Positions 1 to 11,852 of a stretch of DNA of 64,000 nt are shown one piece after another (within the stretch, counting starts at the first letter, position 1; each line of letters opens with the position of its first letter). The notes under the pieces are model-generated. The model saw nothing but the letters and a program-made list of their open reading frames with translations. It was not told where the DNA came from and made no database searches. The position numbers and the translations under genes were made by a program. Source of the stretch: Druceiella hillmani (taxonomy: Eukaryota; Arthropoda; Insecta; Lepidoptera; Hepialidae); NCBI GenBank assembly GCA_039881145.1, contig JAYKKI010000139.1, forward strand, positions 3,158,501 through 3,222,500, given 5' to 3'.

Positions 1-1726
1 AGGAACCTTTGTAGTGATTTTTACTTGCATTTGACTATTATCTTAATATTATTTCCAAAAATAAAACATGTACTATATTTTAGTCATCGGTCGCGACATA
101 CATTACGCCGTTGGATTAACCCAATATACGGATTAATATGGATTAACCCATAAAATAATTTACGGAAATGAAATCTAGTATTGTATGTTTCAATCTTAGT
201 TCTTTCAGCGCATGTACTAATCTTTCTCAATAATTAGAGCATTATTAATTAAATCATAAACACGGATGCCAATTAGAATTCTAATTACGATTGATTGACA
301 ATTTTTTTTGCTATATTCCTTTTTGGTATTTTAACATAAAATCGTCCTTAAAATCGATCGACACTTTCTGTCAAAGTAATTTTATACTATAATATTTTGA
401 CTAAAAAGAAACACAGCGTCGAAATCTTGACTTCGTTTCAAATAAAGAAGAAAAAATACCGCAGTACTGCCCTCGACATTTGTGGCGGATAGACGTCTCG
501 AACAGCATGCACAAAATGAACCCACGATTTTCGAACAACAGGTTTCACATTTAAAAGAGTTATTGAAATAATTTTAAAGTCCCGTGTAGACTAATTCTCA
601 TACCAACACCATCTATTCAAAATACGTATGTTGTAAGTGAATTTAAGGATTCGAAACAAAAAAATATTTAAAATCAATACGCGATACATAAAAGACAGTG
701 AAAGAAAAGAAAAGGGGAAACTTATAACTTAAAAATATTGTAGATGTGTACATGGAACGAGTAAACATAATTGGGGTTCTATATTACGCACCAAAGCCGT
801 ATACAGTCTTTAAAACTTTAAATTGACACGAGTTGGATAATGCCTAAAAAATTCGATGTGGCGTATTACATATTGTAACAATATATTTTAATTTTAAACA
901 TACAATGATCATTTCATCTAATAAATTTTCCACAAGACGCTCGCTCCACAAACACCGTTAGCCAAATCGCTTCCATAACTTGAACCGAATGCAACCGATA
1001 TTCGTAGCTCGGGGCTTATCTGTAGCAGTAACTCACGCGTAGCAGAGCGCACGGTAATGGCGAGCTTTAGCAACCTCTGTCGAATACCTCCAGTCTGTGG
1101 TGGGCGGATTTTAGTTGTGATTACCAGAGCGCTACCGATTGTAAAACTTTATATTTAATATAACACATTCAACATATCAGGTGTGCTATAGCGATGCAAT
1201 TGCCTTGCGTATTATTGGATTATTCCTTTCTATGTAAATGAACTTTCCCTTTTATGGTCTTTGCTAATATATTATGAAAATCAGTTTGTTTATCCGTTCA
1301 TTACTCGATCGCTGAACACGTTAGTATGATAAACTACTACTTCCATGTCCGTCTGTACTAAAAGAGCCTGCTATTATGAGATTAATTCATATCTTCAATT
1401 GGTTTAATGAACGAAAACTACGGGATATTAGTATCATTAAGAGCACAATTGCACAAGGATTGGTGGTAACCATTGACAAAAAAATATAGAGTTGCTATTA
1501 TTATTATTATTACAGCTTTACATTTATGAAATGCCAGAAAATTTTAAGAAGCTGCTTATAAATGGATTATAAATGGCTTATAATGTTTATGTAAGCTGCG
1601 TTAATATATAGTTAAACATATTTTTTAAAAACCATATTTTTGTGCTAAGACGTTCAACTATTTTATTATTTACAATTTCACAAATAAAATGGTTATATTT
1701 TAAAAAAGTACTTACTTCTGACTTAC
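1..1726. other. AT-rich noncoding stretch
   Basis: No reading frame with recognisable protein character is present. A short TTA-type run lies near 1496-1514. A somewhat GC-richer patch near 1000-1140 has no frame, splice pair or repeat that I can name. Probably intergenic or intronic. Confidence 0.5.
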
Positions 1727-1781
1727 GTATTGGCAACATTGGCGCGATATGGGGCTGCTGAGGAGGTGTTTGCTGTGAAAG
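1727..1781 (-). CDS. Possible Q/P-rich microexon
   Basis: On the minus strand a 55-bp segment lies between an acceptor-like sequence (CACACTTCAG just upstream, 1782-1791) and a strong consensus donor, GTAAGT (1721-1726). One open frame through it reads LSQQTPPQQPHIAPMLPI followed by one base of a split codon, so it would start in phase 0 and end in phase 1. The segment is clearly GC-richer than its surroundings. Glutamine/proline runs of this sort occur in transcription factors and coactivators, but I cannot assign a family. No neighbouring exon of the same gene was recognised. A chance arrangement is the main alternative. Confidence 0.35.
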
Positions 1782-1789
1782 CTGAAGTG

Positions 1790-3840
1790 TGACGCAAATA
1801 CGGTGCTGGTTTGTAAATGTAACTTCACTACTGGTTAAGGTTTAAAAAGGAATTAGTGAACTACGAAGAATATCAAGTAAATTATTTTTTATTATAAATT
1901 AAATATCGAATTAGCTTTAACAAAGCAGTTTTAAAATATTACTGGAAATAAAATAATTTATAGTTAAAAAAATATATTTACTTTCCACTTCTCCCTTTTC
2001 TACTTTACTTTTCTTAGTTTTTCAATAAAGTTAATAATATTTTAAAATAAAACCTATGATTTGAAAGACATCAATCTCTGCAAAATAATTAAAGTGAATC
2101 ATATAAGATATTTAGTAAATTATTTTGATACAAATACTTATGCAGCATTATTCTAAAGTTTAGAATAATGCTGCATAAGTTAAGTTAGCCCTTGTGACAT
2201 TGCCTATGTTTAGGTACCTGTTATGATATTCACAGATATTATAATAAAACCCGTTCCCCGTATTGCTCCGATGCACGTATTTTGTTTGACATTAATGACA
2301 TTTTACAAATAAGTAATAATTTAATCATGTTATGGAAATGAAAATGAAATTACTTAAAATCACCGGCGTGAGGAATATTACAAAGAAGTTGAGTAACTAA
2401 TAATTTATTTAATACCAACTGAAATTGAACATTCACGCTTCTCGTAAATATTTTATACTCATTCCGGCTCCGAAATTGATTTATTCATCGTGAACTGGAA
2501 CATATAATTTTCATCGCAAATCCTCCTGCAGGCGAGACCGGATTTGGCTGTTGACAGCAGAAAATTAAATTCCGTCGGTTGCTGATTATATAGATATCAA
2601 TTTCCTTGGCCTTTGGCCCGTTAAATAAAATTTTCTACCAACCTGATGATTCAAAATGTTTACTTTGATATACTAAATTAGATGCTACCAGGAAATAATA
2701 ATCTGAGTGTAAGCTTCCATTTAGAGTAATAATTATCTCATACTGATGTAAAAAAATATTATTTCCTTAAGTAGTTTGTACTTTTAAAAGACTTGAAAAG
2801 ATAAATCAGTCGTGTTTACACGCATGTAATTATATATTTAGGCCATTATTTCAATAAGTAACAAAAATTAAATACAGATAGACTTTCATTTATTATTGTT
2901 CCCCTAAAGTATCGTTGAGATACGTTAACCAAAAAGTTACGTATAATAGAAAAAGGGTATACGTTTACCACAATTTTTTTATTTACTTTTGTATATAGAA
3001 ACAAATAATATTTTTGAATAAATAATTTATTTCGATTATGGCAAGCAAGCAATAATTATCGAATGTGTTTTTTAATAATAAACATACATGTGTATGGATA
3101 AGTACAGTTTTACTAACAGCAAATATTCCAGTTTACAGGGCATGAGATTTTTTAACCCATTATACTTAGAGCCATATCAGGATGCGAATGAAACTTGATG
3201 CCTTCTAGTAGCTGCTTAGCTCGCTTTCGTAGCAAGCCTTTATTTTAAATAATACGAGTATTAATGAGTTTTTAAAATTGTTATTAAAATTGAGTGTAAC
3301 TTTATTTAATATCCCTAAAATGTGGAGTGAACTGCATTATAAAAGCTTGTGGGTGTTCCATGAAAATAATGAGAGGAATGTTATTATGGTTCCTATTCAT
3401 ATATTCCACAAAACCACTATAATTTAGAAATTTATATTCGTGAAATATTGCCTTCGGAGGAAATAAAATTTAAAAAAGGACATTACGAGGGAGGTAGGTA
3501 TACTTAAATATTTCTTATTATTAGAAACAATAATCTTAATTAACTGAATAGATTCATAACACAACAAATATTTTTATCTTCATTCTTCTGAATATCTGAA
3601 ACATCCGCATATATATTTATTATACCAGACAGATTAGCAAAGGTGAGAGAGAGTGTGATGATGCATAATAACGATATTATGTGTTGTAAAGGGACAGCTG
3701 AATAAAAACCAGTAGAAACGTTTTTTTTGCAATGCCGGAGGCACTTAATGTCAAGCGGAAAATTGAGTTTGAAGCTTTTTTTGTAAATTTGAATTTATCT
3801 TTTATTGCATTTTTAAAATGAGTGTATCTATAATATGGGT
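1790..3840. other. AT-rich noncoding stretch
   Basis: No supported gene. The only structure found is the perfect hairpin at 2136-2180, listed separately. Short open frames here (for example 2846-3052 minus) are A/T-driven and show no domain character. Confidence 0.5.
2136..2180. repeat. Perfect 45-bp hairpin with 1-nt loop
   Basis: Two 22-base arms, 2136-2157 (ACTTATGCAGCATTATTCTA then AA) and 2159-2180, are exact reverse complements around a single G. Flanking bases do not extend the symmetry. Perfect arms in otherwise decayed sequence suggest recent formation, for example by snap-back template switching. Confidence 0.9.
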
Positions 3841-3841
3841 G

Positions 3842-3868
3842 ATATATATATATATATATATATATATA
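3842..3868. repeat. (TA)n microsatellite
   Basis: Uninterrupted AT dinucleotide run, followed by degenerate TA-rich sequence to about 3890. Confidence 0.9.
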
Positions 3869-4519
3869 CTAATATACTAATATATATGTTATATTTATAG
3901 AGTTATGGTATTATATATTTAAATAATCCAGATAAGTGCACATTTCGCAATTAATTGGTAAATAATAAGTACTGTACTTTTTGTATTTATTTTTAAAATC
4001 CCACATGAGAATAGTTGTTTCAAGTTTGACATATAATAGAATAATACGTGGTACACGTAAAAAACAGTGTGCGTTAAAATAACATTATTTACTGAGTTTT
4101 CCTGTAAATAAATTTATTTCACGTTTAGACTAGTGTTAAATCATCTTATCGATCATTTTGTCGATGAAATTAATTGGTCTCAGTACTGCTGAATGCAATT
4201 ATGCACCGACAGAAATTTAGGCATTGCTCTTGGTAGAGCTCCGTAGTAACTTATAATTGCATCATGTCTCTCCTTTCATCTTCTGTACATATATCACAAC
4301 ACAGTAGTTGTGTCACTTTTTTATTTTTTTGCCGCTATACTAAAGATAAATTGTTAGGTCCGTTGAGACATGAATTGATAAAGACAGATGAAGTACAGAA
4401 AAGTGTTTAGAAAATTTAGTGTGTAGTATAAATTACTTGCATTGCTCCTCTATTAGAGATCAAATAATATTTTTACGATACCCGAAATATCGATATATAT
4501 ATTATTCTATAATTTAGTG

Positions 4520-4800
4520 ATTTTTAGGGTTCCGGTCTTCAAAATGATAAAAAAGGACACTTCATAGTAGTACTTTGTTGCCCGTCTTTCCGTCCATCAC
4601 TCTGTCAAATCACTTTTACTTAGAAACAGTTCAATATATCAATTTAAAACTAATATCACATACTGAGGCTCATGGAAATTCAAATTTCACGTTTTTTAGT
4701 TCCCATAACGTAAAGATTTGTCTCTGCAAACTTATTTTTTCTTTATTTTTACTGTACTCCCTGACCATCAAAAGTTCTAGGAAACTTCCGGTCGACTTAT
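4520..4800 (+). repeat. Dispersed insect repeat, GTTCCG...GTCTTTCCGTCC type
   Basis: The stretch opens with TTTTTAGGGTTCCGG, then has a GTC-TTTCC-GTCC block near 4584-4600. It ends with a GTTCTAGGAAACTTCCGGTC segment near 4770-4792. This order (AGGGTTCCG, then GTCTGTC/GTCCGTC) matches a very common unclassified dispersed repeat of insect genomes. The 75-aa frame across it has no domain character. Confidence 0.45.
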
Positions 4801-4817
4801 AGTTTTGATTATAGTGG

Positions 4818-4821
<4 letters not shown>

Positions 4822-4872
<51 letters not shown>
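4822..4872. repeat. (AT)n microsatellite
   Basis: About 50 bases of pure AT dinucleotide, directly after the dispersed repeat. Confidence 0.95.
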
Positions 4873-4874
<2 letters not shown>

Positions 4875-6745
4875 TCTATTTATTTCGTTACGAAAAATTG
4901 CAATTTTATACACGCTGTAGTAGAAACACTAGGTATTAAATATTTATAAATGCCTCAATGTGTTGAAAATTTAATTGCGAGTTCTACGCATGCTTTACAG
5001 TTTTTTTTGCAGTATAATCACGATGTAGTTTCAGGATCCTAATTTCTGTACTAAGAAGAGATTATAAAATGCATTTATTAATGAATTCGATTGAATTTAT
5101 TTTTGACCAATTCGTCAAATATTTCAGCCTAATTATAATTTGTTATTATTAAATGTGGAAAATAGCCAAATGGTACCAGAAAAATCTTCAAGAAATGTTT
5201 TCTCAAAGAATTTCAAAGGATTTGAATTCTCAAAGGATTTGAATTCTTACACTACGAATCGCATTCAAGTAACATCACGGATAGTACCACGAAAAGTAAC
5301 GTGAAGGGATTGAGAACAACGTGGTACAGCATATTGGAATTTACTATATCTTTATATCAAATTACGTAGAAGCTAGGCAGATATAGTTTGTACCTATACA
5401 GTATATACACCAAAGTATGAAAGTGAAGTAAGCAAGAGCAAATAACTGCATCAGCAAATTATGAAAGGGTCTAATTTGATATTTACATTTAAAACTTCAA
5501 AAACTTTTAGCCAAAGTATTTATAAATTTTAAAGAAAGCGACTTTTGACAAAAAATATTTCTGACGTCGTAGGAAACTTTTGTATTTATTATTTTTAAAA
5601 TTTATAATTTGGTATATACCAACGCTGCCACTTATCTATGCGTATACGCTATGTGATAGGGTATTGTCGTTGTTACGCGGCAGATCGGCGAATATGGAGT
5701 GACCGAGTTTTCGATATTATAAGCGTAGTTTGGTGGAACGTAACACTAAGTTTGCACTTGAACGGTTTTTATTTCTACCGTTTCAGTAACGCAAAAAAGT
5801 GGTACCGTTGCTTTACAGAACCCTTCTCAGCCTCATTAACCACAGAGAAGTTCCCAAAAAAAGACAAATAATCTCCCTTTTCAAATCTTAGATGTATATT
5901 ACCACGTCCTGTAAATGTATATAGAAATATTTCAACTAGTTATCGCAATTTTAGCTTCCAGGATTATGTTATAGGTAATTTAAGAGGGGATGAGTTTAAT
6001 AATTATAACGAATCAGTTAATTTTGCAACATTTTTTTGCAATAATTATTGATTTATTTCATACTTGTGTAATCATTGTAAATTTAATGGGTTTATCTTAG
6101 TAAGCATATCCAAAGTTGATTAAAATACAAATTTCATTTATTTATTTTTTTTTTCGCTAAATAAATAAATTTTTATTAACATCAAAAGAATAATTTATAT
6201 TTCATAAAACACTTTATGTTTTAGTAGCCCTATATTCTAATAAAAATAGGTAATTATATAAGAAAAAAATATTACGCACTTAACCGAGTAATCGCCTAGG
6301 CATATAGTTACAAACTATTGACTAGACAAACTTTGTCCAAATTTCGTTAAATTTTATAGAGCATAAAATGAAAGCAAACGTTGTCAGTAAAGTTTTAAGC
6401 GCCAAAATTGGAATAAAATTATTTCTCGCTTCTCTCTCAATTCGCTCTAAAAGCAGTTAATAAACCAATTAACAAACTTTGTTTAATGACACAACTTTAG
6501 AGTTTAGTAACCACATGGATCAGGATGAAAACAACTATAATCAAAACATTGTTATTCCTTTGCACCTTATATTGACTTTGAATTGATTCAATTTAATAAT
6601 TCAGTTAATTGTACCTTTTAGATGGAAACTGCGTGGAATTAACAAATTTATGTGTACAAAAGTTTCATTGGTTTATCATTATCCCTTTGTAAACATTGTA
6701 TCGATTAACTCTATTTAATTCTAAATGTTACTGGATAAAGGTTTT
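4873..6745. other. Noncoding stretch
   Basis: No gene supported. A local direct duplication (TCAAAGGATTTGAATTC twice in tandem, about 5212-5246) is the only internal repeat seen. The 77-aa plus-strand frame at 5638-5871 lies in slightly GC-richer sequence but shows no family motif. Confidence 0.5.
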
Positions 6746-6749
6746 TTTT

Positions 6750-6970
6750 TCTTTTAGGGTTCTGTGGTGAAAATCTTTTTTTAAACCTTTGTAATTTAGT
6801 CATCCCTTTTTGTTCGTCTGTCCATCCATCTATTACAATTTCATATGTTAAGTTCCGTTTATAAAATATTAGTTTGGACTTTAATTTTTCAACCGATGAT
6901 TGGTATGAAAATATTATGGATACTGGCGTTTCGTAAAAAAATTGAATTGGAACGAGTTCGATTAACAATT
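6750..6970 (+). repeat. Second, diverged copy of the GTCTGTCC dispersed repeat
   Basis: It begins CTTTTAGGGTTCTGTGG and has GTTCGTCTGTCCATCC near 6811-6826, the same order of landmarks as the copy at 4520-4800. Divergence is high. The 93-aa minus-strand frame is only a shadow across it. Confidence 0.4.
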
Positions 6971-7072
6971 TACTTTTGGTAAGGAGAACCACATGGTGTA
7001 ATAAACTTCTTAACTACATACGAAATAAACTGCTAAATACCAGCTTATGGCCTACTTGCTTAGTCTTCTATA

Positions 7073-7074
<2 letters not shown>

Positions 7075-7125
<51 letters not shown>

Positions 7126-7130
7126 TATAA
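7075..7130. repeat. (TA)n microsatellite
   Basis: TA run with a single C interruption at 7120. Confidence 0.95.
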
Positions 7131-7525
7131 TACATATGAAATATTGAACCTAAAAAATATTTTCCTTAAAAACTAAACTGGTATTTAATAGTTTATATAT
7201 GTACGATATTAAAAATGTTAATATTTTTTTCCCCTTAGTGAAAGAAAATTATTAATAAATAAAAATCAAGAAAGTGCATGTCTGAATGCATACAATGTAG
7301 AAACTTACTGGACGTCAATTTCAAAACTAATATTTCGTTTCGTAAAGGGAACTTACACTACGAAACTGTGATAAATGGACTTGATGAAATTATAACGTAT
7401 TTTTTTCGTCATCTTAAAAAAAGAACTTTTATTCAGTAACATTTAAAATTAAAGAGATATAATTTTTAGGCCTAAATTCCGTAGTCATTTCACAAAATAT
7501 CAAGTAAAGTAAATTGATAAATTCT

Positions 7526-7603
7526 TATGTAGTGCTCAACATATCGTGCTCAAAATATCATATGTCGTGCTGAACGTATCGTATGTCGTGCTCAACATAT
7601 CGT
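7526..7603. repeat. Short tandem repeat, about 21-bp unit
   Basis: TATGTCGTGCTCAACATATCG-like units occur at 7526, 7561 and 7582. A shortened unit (GTGCTCAAAATATCA) sits between the first two. Confidence 0.75.
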
Positions 7604-7604
7604 A

Positions 7605-9515
7605 AATTTACAAAGTTCGTATGTCGGCCCAAAAAGAATTACTGTAAAAGAATTAAACGGAGGATAGCTGAATAAGAATTGTGATGCACCGACACTTGGA
7701 CATACCATTGTCAATAGTCTTTTATGTCTCTTGACGTGACACATCTAATGGGGTTTGTTTGAGAGTTTGGAGAACATTCGGATGGCACTTCAATTTCGAT
7801 AGAATGGCCAACTTCGCGTCTTGTCGGTTCTTCCCAACTTAATGCTTCCCTCTCTTTTGCGCTACACACGAGCTTCTTTGCACGAGTCAAGTAAAGCAAC
7901 TTAACAGCATTTTAAATAAAAATGTATGTTTTCAGTAGACTGTAAAACATATTTCTGTGTAAATAATTTCATAGAAATAAAATAAAAATATTAAATTAAT
8001 GTATTTTTATTAACAATTATCAGAATATTTGTTTTTCTTATTTCGTGTTAATTTATTTTAAATAAAAATATTTCAATTTAAAAATATGAAAAATTAGATA
8101 TTTCACATCTGCCAGGCATCACGTGACTACTTAAATTTTTTTTAATTAAATGTTGCAAAACCTGTTTTAATAATTCGTGTTAGTTCATTTTAAGTACAAA
8201 GGCAAGTTCAGTCGTCTGTTAATTTTCATTGGGAACATTTCGACGAACTTAAGTTTTTTTTACAGTTCCATAAGCAATAAAGTTGTACTACTCGAAATAA
8301 TTTAATTTGAAATGATTCATTAACATCTGTTTTGAGATTTTTTATAAATTTTCACATTGTCTTGTACGGGGGGGAGGAGGGGGGGTCTTCAAACGGGGCT
8401 AAAAATTAACCGTGGTATATGTATGCCAAACTTAATCGTGAAAGACCTTTTTAACGGTGTCACGCGCTATTGGGTTAATCCCCTCCTTTTTAATAACCTT
8501 AAAAACAGGAAAACGTCGTTTTTACGTATTATAAATTGATATCTTTATCTGAATTATTTCATGCACTTAGTTCTAAAACTGTGGAAACTATAAATAGAAG
8601 ATTCTTGACGCAAAAAATATTCCTCAAAGAAGCAATACATTAACTTTCAATAAATTATTAAGTTCGGCGAGTTATTATTAATAAACAATGGGGAAATTGA
8701 CTAACAGAATTGTAAATATCCTGAATTTCATACCATTACCGATTAGTAAAAACCGGCTTCGATTGAATTTAAATTAAATTTTCATGACACGAATCACCGC
8801 TTTTAAAAATAATTTTTCTATATATAATGATACCCAGTGTCGAGTTATATATAGTTAGACGTGTATTTTGTCTTGAATTTAAGAGCGCGCATCATATGAA
8901 AGTATTGTAAGAGATCGTATTATTGCTTTGCGCGTTTAACTTTGCTTACTTACGTCAAATAGCATAACACAAAATATGCAAACCCTACAATATAAAAGAG
9001 AAAAGCTCTCCTATCAAAGAATCGAGGCAACCCTTGTCTGTTGACTTTGCATTGTTCCTGAGTACTTTGACAAATGAAATTCCTTTTCAACTTTTTCAAT
9101 CGCATTTGTTTACCAGCATAAATATTTTATTTACAGAGCGAATATGGAGCATTTATGCCTTTTTCTTCTATATTTGCTGATTAATAACTGAATGCTTTAA
9201 CACAACTCTGTTCAAATTGAACCATTTGGAAAAGAATCATTTGAGGCAGCAAAACTGGACTAATCCTATATTCCAATGATAAACCAGTGTCACTTACTTT
9301 ACCAGTCTCTTTTTAGCTGTATTATCTCAACTGTCTTAATAATTTACAATCAAATCTAATCAAATGACATATTTTTAAGGATTTTCTTCTCAGCAACTTT
9401 TTGCCGTTAAATTTTCATTAATTTTTTGTTAATTATTGTCGATGTTCAAATAAATATTTTTCAAACAGATTTTTATTATCATAAGCATCGTTAATTTTTC
9501 TTATCACATTCTCTT
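7605..9515. other. Noncoding stretch with one G-rich tract
   Basis: No gene supported. The minus-strand 62-aa frame at 7711-7899 is GC-richer than average but matches nothing I know. A long G tract at about 8368-8386 (runs of 7, 2 and 7 G separated by single A) stands out in this AT-rich DNA. Confidence 0.45.
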
Positions 9516-9519
9516 TTCT

Positions 9520-9598
9520 TTTTTATACAAAAGATATGACAGGATATGATGTATAATTATTTGATCTTAATATATCAAAATATTTTACAAATCAGTTT
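9520..9598 (+). repeat. Direct repeat, copy 1
   Basis: Begins TTTTATACAAAAGATATGAC and ends ATATATCAAAATATTTTACA. It recurs about 320 bp downstream at 9839-9909 with a few substitutions and a small indel. A local segmental duplication or two copies of one dispersed repeat. Confidence 0.8.
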
Positions 9599-9838
9599 TT
9601 AATCGTGGAAGTTGTGAATACCAAATCATCTACGCACGTGATACCGCGGGAAAGAGCTGGCCTTGCAAATTAAATTGAAATATCTGTTTATAATTTTGAA
9701 TAAAAGCCCACTTTTATGCCAGTTAGATTGCTTGCAATACTGGACATAAAATATCCATTGTTGAGTTTCGTCTGTCTACTTATCTGTTTATCCGATATAA
9801 ACTCAGAAATTGTTGAATATGTAGAAAAATGTGTTATG

Positions 9839-9909
9839 TTTTTATACAAAAGATACGACAGGATATGATCTGCAAATTATTTGATCTTAATATATCAAAA
9901 TATTTTACA
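9839..9909 (+). repeat. Direct repeat, copy 2
   Basis: Near-identical to 9520-9598 (TTTATACAAAAGATACGACA at its start, the same TATATCAAAATATTTTACA end). Confidence 0.8.
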
Positions 9910-10700
9910 GAAAAAAAATGTATCCGCTTCCCTGATGACAGGATACGGCGGACTATGAAAAAGGTATAACTGGGAGAGGGAGTGCTAGTCAGCTAGGATG
10001 GACATAAAATCAAATCAATTACAATCAATGTTGTCTAAAATCTGGACAAATAAAAAATTGCGTTATTCGTCGTTTCCACGTGAACAATTAACATGAAAGT
10101 GAACATGCAGCTGTACATAACTATTTTTGTCACAGTCAGCGTACGCACTTCTATTGCTGTCGTTTAATTGACGAAAGTCACAAAAATTTTCTTTTAATGT
10201 ATTTCAGTGCAGATGCCCCGATTTTCAAGAAATTGAATGTTTCTCCGAGCAACATCCAAGTGTCACTTTTTCTATTTTTTAACAAAGCCACTTTTCTTTT
10301 GGATCCCAAAAGGGTACATGTTTCTCGCACGCTCTCATCAAGGATACTATTTAGCAATCTTACAATTTTTTTATCTAGCTCCATCCTTTAAATTAATGAA
10401 ACTAAAATGAATTAACACGTAATAATAGAAATATTGCAATACGAAATATAAAATATCCTTGTAAATTTTACAACAATTTCGGCGCACAGCTTCAGCACCA
10501 AAGTACGACGTACAGCTTAAAAATTTACATGGAAATAAATTTAAATTTTTTGCAAATATATTTGGGCCGAATAATTCTACACACACAAGACATTTTTTGT
10601 TTTTTTTTGGCTCGGAATTAAAAATATATGCAAATCTATATTCTACGCAGAGAAAGTTTCACGGCAACGTTAATTAATTGGATAAATTGTACAATGTTCA

Positions 10701-10702
<2 letters not shown>

Positions 10703-10784
<82 letters not shown>
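10703..10784. repeat. Compound (AC)n-(AT)n microsatellite
   Basis: AC dinucleotides from about 10704, with a T interruption near 10736, pass directly into AT dinucleotides to 10784. Confidence 0.95.
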
Positions 10785-10786
<2 letters not shown>

Positions 10787-10964
10787 ATAGTTCCATAGGT
10801 GACAAATGTAGAAATTAAACAATATACTTTTGGGATAAAAACATTTTTTACATGTTTAATGAAATACAAAAGTATTATGTTTTATAACGAGATAAAAGTA
10901 CAACACCCAGCTCACTAAATATGCAAAATTAAATTTAATTTAAAACAAAACAAACAGCCTGAAA

Positions 10965-11852
10965 TTGGTTTTATTCAATATTTAATGGATCTTCCACTTT
11001 TGTTTATTAATTGTGTCATTCGATCAAGTAAACTGTCGTATAAGTTTTAGATTGTACTTTGTTCTATTTATGTCCATTCGTTCACATGGTTTAGTTCTTC
11101 AATTGTGGTAAATTATCTTGATCCTCGATAAACTGTTCGTGATAAATTTCCCTAACCATTGTCAATTATGTTCAGGTCTGGAGAATAAGCTAGACACTCG
11201 AGTACTTGAATATTTTTTCCTTCAAAATAGTCCTTGAACACTTATGCGTGATGAAGAGCAGCATTATCGTGCTGAAATATAAAACCAGCACCAGAAATCC
11301 GTGTTGTGTGAGAAGCAATCTGTTCGTCAATTAGAACTATGTATCCTTTATTGTTAATTTTTCTACTTAAGAAATTGATATCCTTTTTTCTTACTATCCG
11401 ATTCCATATCATAACACTACACCCTGTTTGTCGCCGACTTAAAATTATTTTCTCTTAAATATTTTCCAAGATCATAAAAATTATAGTTAAATTATAGAAT
11501 CATTAAAACCATCCAAATCGAATTACTTTTTATTAGTAAAAATTACTTTCTCCGCCTTTTTTTCCAATGATCATGATCATTTGCAAAGTTTAATTTATCC
11601 TGTTTATGATTATCAGACAATGGCCGTTTCTTCTGTAACTTTTGATGTTTTAAATGTTGACTTTCATGTAGAAGACGTTAAACGTTTCGACCACCAGTTC
11701 TTTTATTTTTCCCAAAATTTTCAGGGTCTTTTAAGCACGACAGAATTATTTCTAACAATGAATTTTACAATTTTAACCTTTGACCTATTTTCTGAATGTA
11801 ATTTATTGATTAAATAAATGTCACTTTCATCCAAATGTTTTCCACGAGGCAT
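10965..11852 (-). pseudogene. Decayed Tc-type (IS630/Tc1/mariner superfamily) transposase
   Basis: Reading the minus strand from 11852, the frame opens MPRGKHLDESDIYLINKLH, a typical start for the DNA-binding helix-turn-helix of Tc3/Tc1-like transposases. Further downstream, across several frameshifts and stops, there is FIFQHDNAALHH (the second catalytic Asp with the conserved Asn and His), then AYSPDLNIIDN (the PDLN block just before the third catalytic position, where the usual Glu has become Asp or been lost). The C-terminus reads DSLLDRMTQLINKSGRSIK, like the family end. The order and roughly 300-codon span match a full transposase. Many indels and stops mean it cannot be active. Terminal inverted repeats were looked for and not convincingly found. 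Confidence 0.75.

Noticed and set aside
10178..10384. 68-codon minus frame with plausible protein composition
   Set aside because: Balanced composition but no family motif, no splice or poly(A) context, and an equally long plus-strand frame over the same bases.
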